This document shows positions 23,255-32,560 of a stretch of DNA of 64,000 nt, piece after piece. The DNA comes from JAVBWO01 sp036677375 (lineage in GTDB: Bacteria; Bacillota; Dehalobacteriia; UBA4068; UBA4997). The notes under the pieces were generated by a model. That model saw only the letters and a program-made list of their open reading frames with translations, had not been told where the DNA came from and searched no databases. The stretch spans positions 186,001 through 250,000 of the forward strand of contig JAVBWO010000028.1 of the NCBI GenBank assembly GCA_036677375.1. Reading direction: 5' to 3'. Numbering within the stretch: the stretch's first letter is position 1; each line of letters begins with the position of its first letter. A program made the position numbers and the translations under genes.

Positions 23255-23888
23255 GTGGCCAACGTTTTGACGTTGGCCACAAAACACCACCCGCTATGCG
23301 GGTGGTGAAGGGAGCTTATAGCAAAGAAATTCACCTTTCAGTATAATGGTAGATGTCCAAGCCACCAAAATGCTGGAAAAGAAGGTGAGTTTCATGGATT
23401 TCTAGCACATACAAAATGGGTGTGCAAGTATCACATCATCATCGTGCCGAAATATAGAAGGAAGATCATATACAACCGCATCAGGGAAGATGTCCAGGGA
23501 ATCATCAAGGAGTTCTGCAAATATAAGGGGGTGGAGATAATAGAAGGGATGCAATGCCGGATCATATCCATCTATTGTTTTCAATACCACCGAAATACAG
23601 CGTATCAAGCTTCATGGGGTATCTGAAACAGAAGAGCGCATTAATGATATTTTGACAGGCATGCGAATCTAAAATATAAGTTTGGCAACAGACATTTTTG
23701 GGCAGAAGGATATTATGTGAGTACAGTAGGCTTCAATGAAGCAACGATAGCGAAATATATACGGGAACAAGAACTTCATGATCAGATGATCGACAAAGTA
23801 AGTGTAAGACCTCTTTAGGGGTTAGCCAGGTAATCAATGCAGTGTGGCTTGAACAAAGTGCAAGCCAGCGCCTTTAGACGCTGGCTTG
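23255..23888 (+). mobile_element. IS200/IS605-like element (dead)
   Basis: The left side has two hairpins: GTGGCCAACG / CGTTGGCCAC (23255-23280) and CACCACCCGC-TAT-GCGGGTGGTG (23285-23307). The right side has CAAGCCAGCG / CGCTGGCTTG (23861-23888). Between them is a broken single-tyrosine transposase. Subterminal hairpins without terminal inverted repeats are typical of IS200/IS605. Exact ends cannot be fixed without the cleavage sites. Confidence 0.75.
23394..23818 (+). pseudogene. tnpA: TnpA-type Y1 transposase, frameshifted
   Basis: HTKWVCKYHIIIVPKYRRK begins the IS200 transposase. A missing base near 23550 and an extra T near 23653 break the frame; when corrected it reads DHIHLLFSIPPKYSVSSF with the HUH motif, and NRHFWAEGYYVSTVG with the catalytic tyrosine, ending at TAG 23816-23818. 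Near the start ATG 23394 there is also an in-frame stop. All catalytic residues are still recognisable, so decay is recent. Confidence 0.8.
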
Positions 23889-24021
23889 CAACAAGGCCTT
23901 ATATGTACAACTAAGAGTCATGTCTAACAAATGAGGCAAATTCCAGCACGGTAACTAAGGGGCGTTTTCCCCGGTTACGGGTGGTTATGATTTTCATTGA
24001 AATTTTACAGAGGATGTAAAA

Positions 24022-24987
24022 ATGAATAATATTCAGTTAAAAAATGTGACATTTTCATATGATGATAAAAAAGTTATTGAAAACCTTAATTTGAATATTG
24101 CTGATGGTCAAATAACATCTTTACTTGGGCAATCAGGATCTGGAAAGACAACCATTCTTAGGTTACTTTCTGGATTTATTCAACCACAATCTGGAGAAAT
24201 ATATATTGGGAATAAGAATATAACTACGATACCGCCAGAAAAAAGAAACTTTGGAATGATATTTCAAAATTATGCATTATTCCAAAATATGAATGTAAGA
24301 GAAAATATCGAATATGGTTTGAAGTTGAGAAAATATGATAAAAAAAAAATAAAAGAAAAAGTTGAAAGAATACTAGATTTAGTTAAGATGAGTGAATTTT
24401 CTGTGCGTAATGTCGAGGAACTTTCTGGAGGACAACAACAGAGGGTTGCAATTGCCAGGGCCCTTGTAATTGAACCTTCAATGTTACTAATGGACGAACC
24501 ATTATCAAATTTGGATGCCTCGATGAGACATGAAATGAGGCAGGAAATAAGAGCATTACAAAAAAAACTAGGCATAACGACCTTGTTTATTACTCATGAT
24601 CAGCAGGAGGCCTTAGAAATTTCTGATCAAATTGCTATTGTTGATCATGGTTCAATTGTTCAAATAGGAACTTCGTATCAAATGTATAAGCAACCTATTT
24701 CTTTAGAAGTAGCTCAAAAATTTGGTTATATGAACAAATTAACAAAAAAACAGAAAGAGGCTTTTTTATCAACAAATAATTGTTTTGTACAGGATTATGA
24801 AAGACCAGAAGCATTCCAACTATCATCAATAAATGATGGTTTTTCGGTAGAAGTTCAGAATAAAATATTTTATGGATTTTATTCTGAATATGATGTGTCG
24901 TTTATTGACGGCAAAATAAAGATTATTTCATTAGATTCGTCTATGGAGATTGGGAAAACATATAAGTTAACCAAAAGGACACAATAA
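24022..24987 (+). CDS. ABC transporter ATPase (Fe3+/phosphonate-type importer)
   Basis: A 321-residue ATPase with Walker A LGQSGSGKTT (about 35-44), Q-loop at FQNYALF, signature LSGGQQQRVAIARAL, Walker B LLMDEPLSN and the H-loop FITHDQQEA. The C-terminal 90 residues form a regulatory extension like the shortened TOBE region of FbpC/PotA-like proteins. It stands one base before the permease gene. Together with the permease and the binding protein at 22133 it should form a high-affinity importer. The start is supported by GAGGATG. Confidence 0.88.
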   Translation: MNNIQLKNVTFSYDDKKVIENLNLNIADGQITSLLGQSGSGKTTILRLLSGFIQPQSGEIYIGNKNITTIPPEKRNFGMIFQNYALFQNMNVRENIEYGLKLRKYDKKKIKEKVERILDLVKMSEFSVRNVEELSGGQQQRVAIARALVIEPSMLLMDEPLSNLDASMRHEMRQEIRALQKKLGITTLFITHDQQEALEISDQIAIVDHGSIVQIGTSYQMYKQPISLEVAQKFGYMNKLTKKQKEAFLSTNNCFVQDYERPEAFQLSSINDGFSVEVQNKIFYGFYSEYDVSFIDGKIKIISLDSSMEIGKTYKLTKRTQ

Positions 24988-24988
24988 G

Positions 24989-26674
24989 ATGAAATTAAAA
25001 AAAACAAAGGATATCTATAAAGTTGGATTTCTATTAATATTGCTTTGGTTTTTAATAGGTTATGTTTTATTTCCTATTGCAAATGTGTTTTTACAAGTAT
25101 TTATGGATGAATCAGGTAAATTCACATTCAATGTAATGAATAAATATTTAAGTAATCCTAAAAATATTAAGATAATCACGAACACGCTAATTCTAGCCTT
25201 AAGTACGGTTTGTGTGTGTTCTGTAATCGGGACTTTATTAGCTTTTTACATTAATTATAGATGCAAAAGATTTAAAATGCTTAAACATTTCATATTACTT
25301 TCTCCTATGATGGTACCGTCAGTTATTATTGTAGTGGCATTTGTTCAGATTTATGGACAAACTGGATTATTGTACTCAGTAATAGAAAAAGTTCTTCATA
25401 TTGAAATAGCGGCATATAATTTTGGAGGATTTAACGGAATAATGTTGGTTCATGCATGTACTATTTATGTGTATTATTACATGAACATATACATTGCTTT
25501 ACAATACATAGATAATTCACAACTTGAAGCTGCAAAAAGTTTAGGAGCATCAAGAATTTCGCTTTTTAAAGATATTATTTTTCCTAATATTAAGTATGCG
25601 TTTATTAGATCGACCTTCATGACTTTTATCATTGGAATTGCTTCATTTGCAGCTCCAAGCTTAATTGGTCAAGGATTTCGAGTTCTCAGTACACAAATAG
25701 CAACTTCTAAAGCAAATTTTAAATTTGAAGAAGCTGCAGCTCAATCTGTTGTGCTGTTTCTTATTGGTCTAATTGCTTTGATATTTACACAATTTTTATC
25801 TAGAGGATATAAAAGCCAGAGAAGTATAAGGGCAGTTAGCTTTGCTGTTAATCATCAAAACTTTATTGATAAAAATAATAAATTCGAAAATATGCTTGTG
25901 TTTATTATGATGGGATTTATCATTTTTCCGATTCTAGGGATAACATATTTATCATTTAATACGACACATGCAATTATGGTTGATCCTATTCCTCATGACT
26001 TTAGCTTAGTGAATTATGTAAGTGTATTTACAATGAGAAGAGCTTATAAACCATATATAAATAGTTTTTTAATATCTGTTTTTGTAGGAGTATTCGGTTC
26101 TTTAATTACTGTTCCATTATCTTATTATAAAAGTAGAACTAAAATGAAGTTGGTGATAATAGAAGATCTTTTAACGAACTTACCATATGCAATACCAGCA
26201 AGCGTATTAGGGATTAATTTGATAATTACATTTAATAAACCTAGTATTTTTGCTTTTGGTGAAGTATTAAATGGAGGGTTTTTCTTGTTGCCAATTGCTC
26301 ATTTGATTGCTTTTTTACCAATATTAATGAACAGTAATAGTGTTGCTATGAATAGTATGAACCAAACGCTTGAAGATGCATCTAGAGGCTTAGGCGCTGG
26401 GAAACTAAGAACATTTAATAGTGTTATTTTACCATGTGTTTTGCCAGCTGTTATTTCCGGCACAATATCAGTTATGACTAGGTCAATATCAGAGTATACA
26501 GTTGCTAGCCTTATATATAGTGCTAGTAATAAACCTATTTCTGTTGCAATGTTCGACGCTTTTCGGGAAGCGAGTAAAATAGGTGTGTCATTAGCATATG
26601 CGGTATCTATAGTGGTTTTATGTTCATTTCTATTTATTATTATTGTTAAGTTAGATAAAAAATCTAACTTCTAG
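24989..26674 (+). CDS. ABC transporter permease, two fused permease halves
   Basis: A 561-residue membrane protein with about 12 transmembrane helices. It has two copies of the binding-protein-dependent permease domain, each with an EAA-type loop: QLEAAKSLGASRISLFKDII in the first half and TLEDASRGLGAGKLRTFNSV in the second. This fused layout is that of FbpB/ThiP-type and some 2-aminoethylphosphonate permeases. It follows the ATPase gene directly. The substrate is open: iron, phosphonate or another small anion. Confidence 0.85.
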   Translation: MKLKKTKDIYKVGFLLILLWFLIGYVLFPIANVFLQVFMDESGKFTFNVMNKYLSNPKNIKIITNTLILALSTVCVCSVIGTLLAFYINYRCKRFKMLKHFILLSPMMVPSVIIVVAFVQIYGQTGLLYSVIEKVLHIEIAAYNFGGFNGIMLVHACTIYVYYYMNIYIALQYIDNSQLEAAKSLGASRISLFKDIIFPNIKYAFIRSTFMTFIIGIASFAAPSLIGQGFRVLSTQIATSKANFKFEEAAAQSVVLFLIGLIALIFTQFLSRGYKSQRSIRAVSFAVNHQNFIDKNNKFENMLVFIMMGFIIFPILGITYLSFNTTHAIMVDPIPHDFSLVNYVSVFTMRRAYKPYINSFLISVFVGVFGSLITVPLSYYKSRTKMKLVIIEDLLTNLPYAIPASVLGINLIITFNKPSIFAFGEVLNGGFFLLPIAHLIAFLPILMNSNSVAMNSMNQTLEDASRGLGAGKLRTFNSVILPCVLPAVISGTISVMTRSISEYTVASLIYSASNKPISVAMFDAFREASKIGVSLAYAVSIVVLCSFLFIIIVKLDKKSNF

Positions 26675-26776
26675 CAATATAATTTCTCATTAAATGATTT
26701 TAGTGTTTATTTTTAAAAAAAGATGAAATGCAGATTACTATTAATATTTAAAAGAATTAATTATAGGAGTATGGTT

Positions 26777-27406
26777 ATGATTATTGATTTCCACATGCAC
26801 GAAAGAACTTTTTCATCAGATAGTCAAATGAACTTAAAAGAAATGGTTATTGAAGCCAGAAAAAAAGGATTAGATGGAATTTGTATTACTGATCATGATC
26901 AAAATGGGTTAAAAGATTATGCAGAGATATTATCAAGGGAAGAAGACTACCCAATTTTTGTAGGCGTTGAGTATCTCACTATTGAAGGAGATATTGTTGC
27001 ATTTGGCATTGAGGATTTACCTAAGCTTCGTATGATGGCACAAGATTTTATTAACTGGGTGAATGAACGTGGTGGTGTTTGTATAGCAGCTCATCCTTTT
27101 CGCAAAAATTCTAGGGGTTTAGCGGAATCTCTTGATAAAATAAAAGGTTTAATAGGAATTGAAGTGCTAAATGGGAGTACTCCGGATGAGTTAAATAAAA
27201 ATGCATATGAATACTGTAAGAAGTTAGGATTACAACCGATAGGTGGTAGTGATTGTCATAATTTGGTTGCGCTTGGAAGATATGCGACTCAAGTCGAATA
27301 TGAATGTAAAAATGTAAATGATTTAGTCTATGCACTTAAACATACTGAATGTACCCCAGTTATGTTAAATGGCTACAAATGTGCTTATGATATGTTATGC
27401 GATTGA
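26777..27406 (+). CDS. PHP-domain phosphoesterase
   Basis: A 209-residue metal-dependent phosphoesterase. PHP motifs are visible: IDFHMHERTFSSDS (HxH), CITDHDQNGL, AAHPFRKNS and IGGSDCHN. ATG 26777 is placed eight bases behind AGGAG (26765-26769). YciV/TrpH-like and phosphonate-pathway PHP enzymes release phosphate from small esters or nucleotides. Its position at the end of the importer operon suggests that it processes what the transporter brings in, but no substrate can be named. Confidence 0.8.
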   Translation: MIIDFHMHERTFSSDSQMNLKEMVIEARKKGLDGICITDHDQNGLKDYAEILSREEDYPIFVGVEYLTIEGDIVAFGIEDLPKLRMMAQDFINWVNERGGVCIAAHPFRKNSRGLAESLDKIKGLIGIEVLNGSTPDELNKNAYEYCKKLGLQPIGGSDCHNLVALGRYATQVEYECKNVNDLVYALKHTECTPVMLNGYKCAYDMLCD

Positions 27407-27527
27407 TGCTTATTAAAAGAATTAGATTACTTTTAAAATTAGTAGTAGAGCATTTACGTGTGTATGTCATTATGGTTATAAAAAGTTAGTAAAGGATATA
27501 AGAAAATAATTTCAATTATCATAAGAA

Positions 27528-27557
27528 AAGGGTGTATCCATGAGGGGATGCACCCTT
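27528..27557 (+). terminator. Hairpin after the AT-rich operon
   Basis: AAGGGTGTATCC pairs with GGATGCACCCTT (one G-U) across ATGA and one further G. It lies about 120 bp after the PHP gene. The rest of 27407-27759 holds nothing recognisable. Confidence 0.6.
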
Positions 27558-27759
27558 AAGAGGGGTTCGGATTTGTCATTTATCTTGGAGATAGTAATAT
27601 CATATTGCGGCCTGTAGGACATTGGAGAAGACGCAAACAAGTTAAGTCCGTGTAAAGGTCATATCTAGCATCGTGGGATTCTGCAAAGCTAATGCATTAA
27701 AAAAGTAGAACTGGCCGAAGAAAATCTACAGGAAAAACGCTAGTAGGGATTTTAACTCG

Positions 27760-28485
27760 TTAATTATTAGCAAATAATCGGAAGCTCAAAAAATCTTTAA
27801 TCCGATTTTGCTCAATAATTTTTTCATATGTTCTCTTTCCGATAATTCCATCGTCCTCCATGTGATAAGTTCTTTGAAAGCTTTTTACGGCGCGCCCCAT
27901 TCCTGCGCCATAAATGCCATCGATCGTACCTGTATAGAAGCCCAGGTTCTTCAGCATAATCTGTGTTTTGTAGACGTCGCTGCCGGCCATGTCCTTTCCC
28001 ATATTACGGAAAGGCAACGAGTCCTGTTTGATTTGGACAACAGTGCCTATCGTCACGAGATTTTTAACTTCGTTCGCGTCTTTATCTTTCATACGAATGC
28101 AACCATGGGAGGCGTGCTGCTTCCCGACTAACCATGGCTTTCGTGTACCGTGGATACCATACACGCCCCAGGGAACATCCAGACCGATCCAACTGCCCCC
28201 AAACCCCTCTCCCCAGTTGGATATTTCATTGACATGCCATATGCCCACCGGGGACGGCGTATCCTTAGTGCCGCCGGAGACGGGATAAGTCTTGAAAATA
28301 TTTCCATCTACATATACTGTCATTATTAAGGCATCAAGATCAATATAGAGCGCGCAGCCACTTTCGGGGATGGTGGATTTCGTCATACCAGTGTTAACTA
28401 CAACGCTGCCGGTCATAGATAAGGAAAACAGAATTGCCATGACAACGAGACAAAAAACGATATATTTTCGCTTTTTTTTATTCAT
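27760..28485 (-). CDS. L,D-transpeptidase with peptidoglycan-binding domain
   Basis: A 241-residue protein. An N-terminal membrane anchor (YIVFCLVVMAILFSL) is followed by a YkuD domain in which the catalytic motif is HASHGCIRM with upstream GIHGT, and then a PG_binding_1 domain (KTQIMLKNLGFYTGTIDGIY, VKSFQRTYHMEDDGIIG). It should form 3-3 crosslinks or modify peptidoglycan outside the membrane. The frame runs far upstream, but ATG 28485 with AGAGGA and the KKKRK-plus-hydrophobic start is the obvious choice. It stands alone. Confidence 0.88.
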   Translation of the reverse strand: MNKKKRKYIVFCLVVMAILFSLSMTGSVVVNTGMTKSTIPESGCALYIDLDALIMTVYVDGNIFKTYPVSGGTKDTPSPVGIWHVNEISNWGEGFGGSWIGLDVPWGVYGIHGTRKPWLVGKQHASHGCIRMKDKDANEVKNLVTIGTVVQIKQDSLPFRNMGKDMAGSDVYKTQIMLKNLGFYTGTIDGIYGAGMGRAVKSFQRTYHMEDDGIIGKRTYEKIIEQNRIKDFLSFRLFANN

Positions 28486-28649
28486 ATGAACAGTCCTCTT
28501 TAGCCATATGTTCCTTTCATTATATTCGATTTGAGTTGAAATATGACATATAGCCCTTGCAAGACTGGTATAGAATTGTATTCCCCAGTTCAGCCATGGC
28601 GTAGCAGGTTCTGTGGACAAAGAACTAATCGTCATGGTATTAGAATCTT

Positions 28650-28730
28650 CACCCTGCCGGAATCCATGGCAGGGTGTTTTTGATTTAGTAAAAAATAGAG
28701 TGGCATCATGCTTAACGCACAATGCCACTC
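28650..28730. terminator. Two hairpins upstream of the transpeptidase gene
   Basis: ACCCTGCC / GGCAGGGT (28651-28658, 28668-28675) followed by TTTTT, and GAGTGGCAT / ATGCCACTC (28698-28706, 28722-28730). The first is terminator-like on the plus strand. No gene is found in 28486-29084. Confidence 0.5.
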
Positions 28731-28755
28731 CGCAAAAGCATACGCTTTTTCTATT

Positions 28756-28785
28756 ACCAATATTATATTTAAATATAATATTGGT
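28756..28785. repeat. 30-bp perfect palindrome
   Basis: Bases 28756-28770 (ACCAATATTATATTT) are the exact reverse complement of 28771-28785, with no spacer. It lies in an intergenic region 26 bp after a smaller hairpin. It could be an operator, a mobile-element end or a cruciform site; no neighbour explains it. Confidence 0.8.
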
Positions 28786-29084
28786 TGTTAATTATGCCTA
28801 GCTGGGAATAAACAAAAGAGCACTCAAGTAAAATCGTAGGTATAACATGTTGCGAATCTCTGTAATCAGGTTTGACAGGCCCTTAGATGAAAAGCTAAGC
28901 GAGTTTTTGTACTTGAACTACAAGCTAATGTTTTTTCATGTTTACGTAGGTTAGAAATCACCTAAGATCAACATAAAAGGCGCAAAACAAACTGGATATG
29001 AGGCACTGTTATTAGTTTCTTTGTTAGTTGAGGATGTATAGGTTTTTAAGGAATCATACTATTTTAACATTGAATATGCGTAAA

Positions 29085-29846
29085 TCATACCAATATCCCC
29101 ATGGGGTCAATTTTTTCTACTAAGATTCGTATTACCTCATCTTCCGGTGGGGTAGACTGAATAGCCTGAGAAACATCTATGGGAAATCCTGTATTGGCTT
29201 GAACCTCTTTTGGAGTTACACCGGGGAAGTATTCAGCTAAAAACAAGCGTTTATTATCATCAAATTTCATAACACCCAATTCACTAACCACTGCCCTGGG
29301 GCCCTTGTCGCCCGGTAAGCCTAGCTTTTCCCGTCCTCCAATTCCATCTATCCAGCCAGGACTGGTAATGTAGTCAACCTTAGGTATAAAACGCCTTATC
29401 TCATGTTTCATCGTGATAATGGTATTGCAATAGGTGGCAATACCATTGGCACCGCCTGAGCCGGTAAAACGTGTCTTTGGGTTATGGTAGTTGCCAATGC
29501 AGGTCGAATTTAAATTGCCAAAGGGATCAATCTGAGCCCCACCAAGAAACCCAGCGGCGATAATACCACGCTTGGCATAGATGGATTGAAATCCGAAATA
29601 GCGATATTGAGGCAAGAGGGCTGAAGCTTGGTAATTAATTCTCAGGTCGGATACGCTAGTGGGAAGTTCTTGCGGGTTTCCTTCAAATAGTGCGGTTTCA
29701 AAAATGAGACTTGCATTAGGAGCATGAGTGTTTTTAGCAAGGGTTGCGCCAATAAGGGGTAAACCTGTGCCAATAATGTAGGCTTTTTTGTCTTCAATTT
29801 GACGTGCTAAAGCAACTGCCATCATTTGTTTAGCCGTCCATTTCAT
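29085..29846 (-). CDS. CoA-transferase subunit B (glutaconate type)
   Basis: A 253-residue subunit of a class I CoA-transferase. The N-terminal MAVALARQIEDKKAYIIGTG and GGAQIDPFGNLNSTCIGNY, then GSGGANGIATYCN, match GctB-like beta subunits; an active-site glutamate probably lies in FETALFEGN. It would swap CoA between acyl-CoA and a free acid. Its ATG shares a base with the stop of subunit A (TAATG), so synthesis is coupled. The substrate is unknown; the aldehyde dehydrogenase upstream suggests a short-chain acyl-CoA. Confidence 0.82.
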   Translation of the reverse strand: MKWTAKQMMAVALARQIEDKKAYIIGTGLPLIGATLAKNTHAPNASLIFETALFEGNPQELPTSVSDLRINYQASALLPQYRYFGFQSIYAKRGIIAAGFLGGAQIDPFGNLNSTCIGNYHNPKTRFTGSGGANGIATYCNTIITMKHEIRRFIPKVDYITSPGWIDGIGGREKLGLPGDKGPRAVVSELGVMKFDDNKRLFLAEYFPGVTPKEVQANTGFPIDVSQAIQSTPPEDEVIRILVEKIDPMGILV

Positions 29847-30829
29847 TATTGATCCCCCCTTTGTTTGCGCTTCAACCCAGGCACATATCCGTAGCCTGCT
29901 TTGACATGCAAGGCAAGCAAACGGCTTGCTCCTATAAAATCTAGATAGGCAGCATGATCGTTTAAGTTATATATGTGGGAATTTAAAAACTTATCAAAAT
30001 TTTCTTGAGTGCGGCTGGCAAAATCATAATCAATATAAAATTGACTATCATAATCGTAATAGTGAAAGCACTGGGATGGGTGGGCTCCGTATGACATGGG
30101 AACGACAGCACTTACTGCCAGCCCTGTCATAGAGTTTAATTCAGGATGGCGCCGTATTTCCTCGTTACTTACTAATTCCTCACAGGAGACAATAGTATGT
30201 TTGGCCGCCAAAGCAATATCAATATCTTGAAACCCGGGGCCTTGGATACGAAAGGTTCCATCAGGTGAGGCAATTTGTGCATGGATGAGAGCTACATCAA
30301 TCTTTGGAGTTGGGATATAGCAAATCTGACTGGTGGGGTCAAAAGGGTCGAAGGTTAGAATAAACTTTTCCTTAGGTAATTTATCATGCTTTGCCCTTTC
30401 TTCTTTAGAAATACCCCATTGGGTTATCAGATCAGAACCCAGCATATTTTTTACCGGGACAAAAGGCAATCCTAAAGCAGCTCCATGGTAGGCAATGGTT
30501 TGAACATCTAGGGAATAATCATCAAAAAGTATAGAATTTAGCTCTACTGCTTCACGAAAACGGCGGCATACTTGTGTATAACCGGAATTGGCTACATAGG
30601 ATACGAGGATTACTTTCACACATCCGGCTCCAATCAACATATCCACATCGCCGCCGGAAGGACCGCCTTCTACATAGAGATTTCTTTTTTTTTGCTTGAT
30701 AATTTCTTTTACAAGCCCATATGGACGACGATTGGTAACAAAACCTCCTATAGCTAGGCAATCTCCATCATTAAGAAAATAAGAGATAGCTTGCTCAGCG
30801 GTTAGTACTTTGGTCACAGCATCCCCCAT
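29846..30829 (-). CDS. CoA-transferase subunit A (glutaconate type)
   Basis: A 327-residue alpha subunit. It has DGDCLAIGGFVTNRRPYGLVK with the glycine-rich CoA loop, LYVEGGPSGGDVDMLIGAG, and VALIHAQIASPDGTFRIQGP, as in GctA. ATG 30829 lies seven bases after AAAGGAGGTC, so the longer upstream frame is not used. It is 28 bp downstream of the acylating aldehyde dehydrogenase and coupled to subunit B. The trio would convert an aldehyde to a free acid via its CoA ester, or run in reverse to reduce an acid. Confidence 0.82.
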   Translation of the reverse strand: MGDAVTKVLTAEQAISYFLNDGDCLAIGGFVTNRRPYGLVKEIIKQKKRNLYVEGGPSGGDVDMLIGAGCVKVILVSYVANSGYTQVCRRFREAVELNSILFDDYSLDVQTIAYHGAALGLPFVPVKNMLGSDLITQWGISKEERAKHDKLPKEKFILTFDPFDPTSQICYIPTPKIDVALIHAQIASPDGTFRIQGPGFQDIDIALAAKHTIVSCEELVSNEEIRRHPELNSMTGLAVSAVVPMSYGAHPSQCFHYYDYDSQFYIDYDFASRTQENFDKFLNSHIYNLNDHAAYLDFIGASRLLALHVKAGYGYVPGLKRKQRGDQ

Positions 30830-30857
30830 GGTATGACCTCCTTTAATACACATATTT

Positions 30858-32222
30858 TTACTGCCATATCTCGTCATCATTAGGGATTATCGTATCGGGA
30901 ATCACATATGAGATACGGCTGATATTGATCAGGTGATGATACCATAAGTTTTCGCTGATGCTGTTGTTGCCCCAAGAACCACATCCTAAAGTTGCAGTCG
31001 GGGGAAGGCCATTATCAAAAGAACCGCCTAATCCACTGGAACCAATCTGATTGACTAGAAAACGAGAAACACAGATGCGTTCAGCAGCATATTCTACGTT
31101 TGCCTGGGTATTTGAGTGGATAACCACACTATGTCCCTTCCCATCCATCTCCAAATTTTCATTGACGATCGCAACGGCATCCTGCCATTGGTCATATTTG
31201 TATATTGCCAAAACTGGAAACATTTTTTCCTTGCCTAAATAATCGGCATTCCCGGCGCCAGCGGTTTTCACCAATAATAATTTGGTGTCGCTTGGCACTT
31301 CTATCCTTGCCATCGCTGCAAGCTTGATGGCACTGGCACCGACGCATTCTTTATTCAGAACACCATTGGGGAAAGTAGTGGCACGTAAGCTTTCCACTTC
31401 TTGAGCTTGATGCACGTAATAAGCACCGGCATCTACAAAGGCATTAATATATTCATCATAGCGGCTTGCAGGAAGAATGGCACATTGTTCACAAGTGCAA
31501 AGGATACCGTTATCGTAAGTACGGCCTCGTATGATTTTCGCAACGGTAGACGTCAAATCCGCGTCCAAATCTACGATACACTGGACGTTGCCGGCGCCAA
31601 CCCCAAAGGCGGGCTTGCCGCTACTATAAGCGACCTTAACCATACCGGGCCCACCTGTAGATACACACACATCAGTCATCTTCATGATTAGGTTGGATAT
31701 CTCCACAGTAGGATTTTCAACTATTTGTATCAAGTTTTCCGGCCCGTCTAAGCATCTTATGGCTTCATTCATAATGTCAACTGCTTTTTTACCACAATTT
31801 TTGGCACGAGGATGGGGACAAATCACTAAGGAATTTCTTCCTTTCAGCGCAATCATGGCATTGTGCATAGGAGTAATAATTGGGTTAGTAGTAGGAGTAA
31901 TTGCACCGATAACCCCCATTGGTTTGGCAACCTCAACAATCCCTTCATCCGGCAAATAGCGAATAATTCCGACACTTTTTTTGCCTTTTAAACGATACCA
32001 GGTTATTTTGGCTTTGCCTTTATTTTTTTTGATTTTATCCTCATATACACCCATTCCGGTTTCATCTACTGCCAGCTTGGCTAATAATTCGCCGTTATCA
32101 TAAACTGCTTTGCCGATAGCACAGACTATTTTATCTACCTGCGCCTGATCATATTTTTCGAATATTCTTTGTGCGACTCTGGATTTTTCAATAAGTTGAG
32201 CTACATATTCCAATGTTTCCAT
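30858..32222 (-). CDS. CoA-acylating aldehyde dehydrogenase
   Basis: A 454-residue enzyme of the AdhE/EutE/SucD/SauS branch. The catalytic cysteine is in NGILCTCEQCAILP; GVIGAITPTTNPIITPMHN and VGAGNVQCIVDLDAD form the nucleotide and substrate sites, and the C-terminal TLGCGSWGNNSISENLWYHH is characteristic of acylating forms. It oxidises an aldehyde to acyl-CoA with NAD(P)H formation, or the reverse. Succinate semialdehyde, acetaldehyde and sulfoacetaldehyde types look alike here and cannot be separated by eye. It opens a three-gene minus-strand operon divergent from a MerR gene. Confidence 0.85.
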   Translation of the reverse strand: METLEYVAQLIEKSRVAQRIFEKYDQAQVDKIVCAIGKAVYDNGELLAKLAVDETGMGVYEDKIKKNKGKAKITWYRLKGKKSVGIIRYLPDEGIVEVAKPMGVIGAITPTTNPIITPMHNAMIALKGRNSLVICPHPRAKNCGKKAVDIMNEAIRCLDGPENLIQIVENPTVEISNLIMKMTDVCVSTGGPGMVKVAYSSGKPAFGVGAGNVQCIVDLDADLTSTVAKIIRGRTYDNGILCTCEQCAILPASRYDEYINAFVDAGAYYVHQAQEVESLRATTFPNGVLNKECVGASAIKLAAMARIEVPSDTKLLLVKTAGAGNADYLGKEKMFPVLAIYKYDQWQDAVAIVNENLEMDGKGHSVVIHSNTQANVEYAAERICVSRFLVNQIGSSGLGGSFDNGLPPTATLGCGSWGNNSISENLWYHHLINISRISYVIPDTIIPNDDEIWQ

Positions 32223-32330
32223 TTTACAAATCTCCTTTGCGGGTTAGTCATTTTTGACACACAAAAACCACCGTTTGCAACGACAACGGTGATTAGAAGG
32301 ATCTGTATCGCTGTATATTTAGGAGAGATG

Positions 32331-32379
32331 TAAGGTTTTACCTTAAGGATAATATATCACCCAATCCATAAATTGTCAA
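32331..32379 (-). promoter_or_regulatory. Promoter and operator of the aldehyde dehydrogenase operon
   Basis: On the minus strand TTGACA (32379-32374) is followed by TATATT after 17 bp or TATTAT after 19 bp (32354-32349). Downstream lies a perfect dyad TAAGGT-TTT-ACCTTA (32331-32345). A leader hairpin CACCGTT / AACGGTG sits near 32268-32290. The divergent MerR-type protein is the obvious candidate to act here; 19-bp spacing is typical of MerR-activated promoters, but the dyad is not inside the spacer. Confidence 0.6.
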
Positions 32380-32560
32380 TTATTGATTTTTCAGAATTGA
32401 CAAAATTTGCTGGAAATTATTTAAATATTATTCTATAATGAAAGAAAATTGTAATGTAATATGTTCTTCCTAGTGGTTTTAGTGTCACTGTGTTAGGCGA
32501 AGTCGGTCAGTCTCTTATTGATGTATGATTTTATTTGAGTATGATAGGAGGGACGTAAAA

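Noticed and set aside
23402..23608. 68-residue minus-strand frame
   Set aside because: Antisense to the IS200-like transposase remnant.
28756..28785. CRISPR repeat
   Set aside because: The palindrome occurs once, with no spacers or cas genes in the window.
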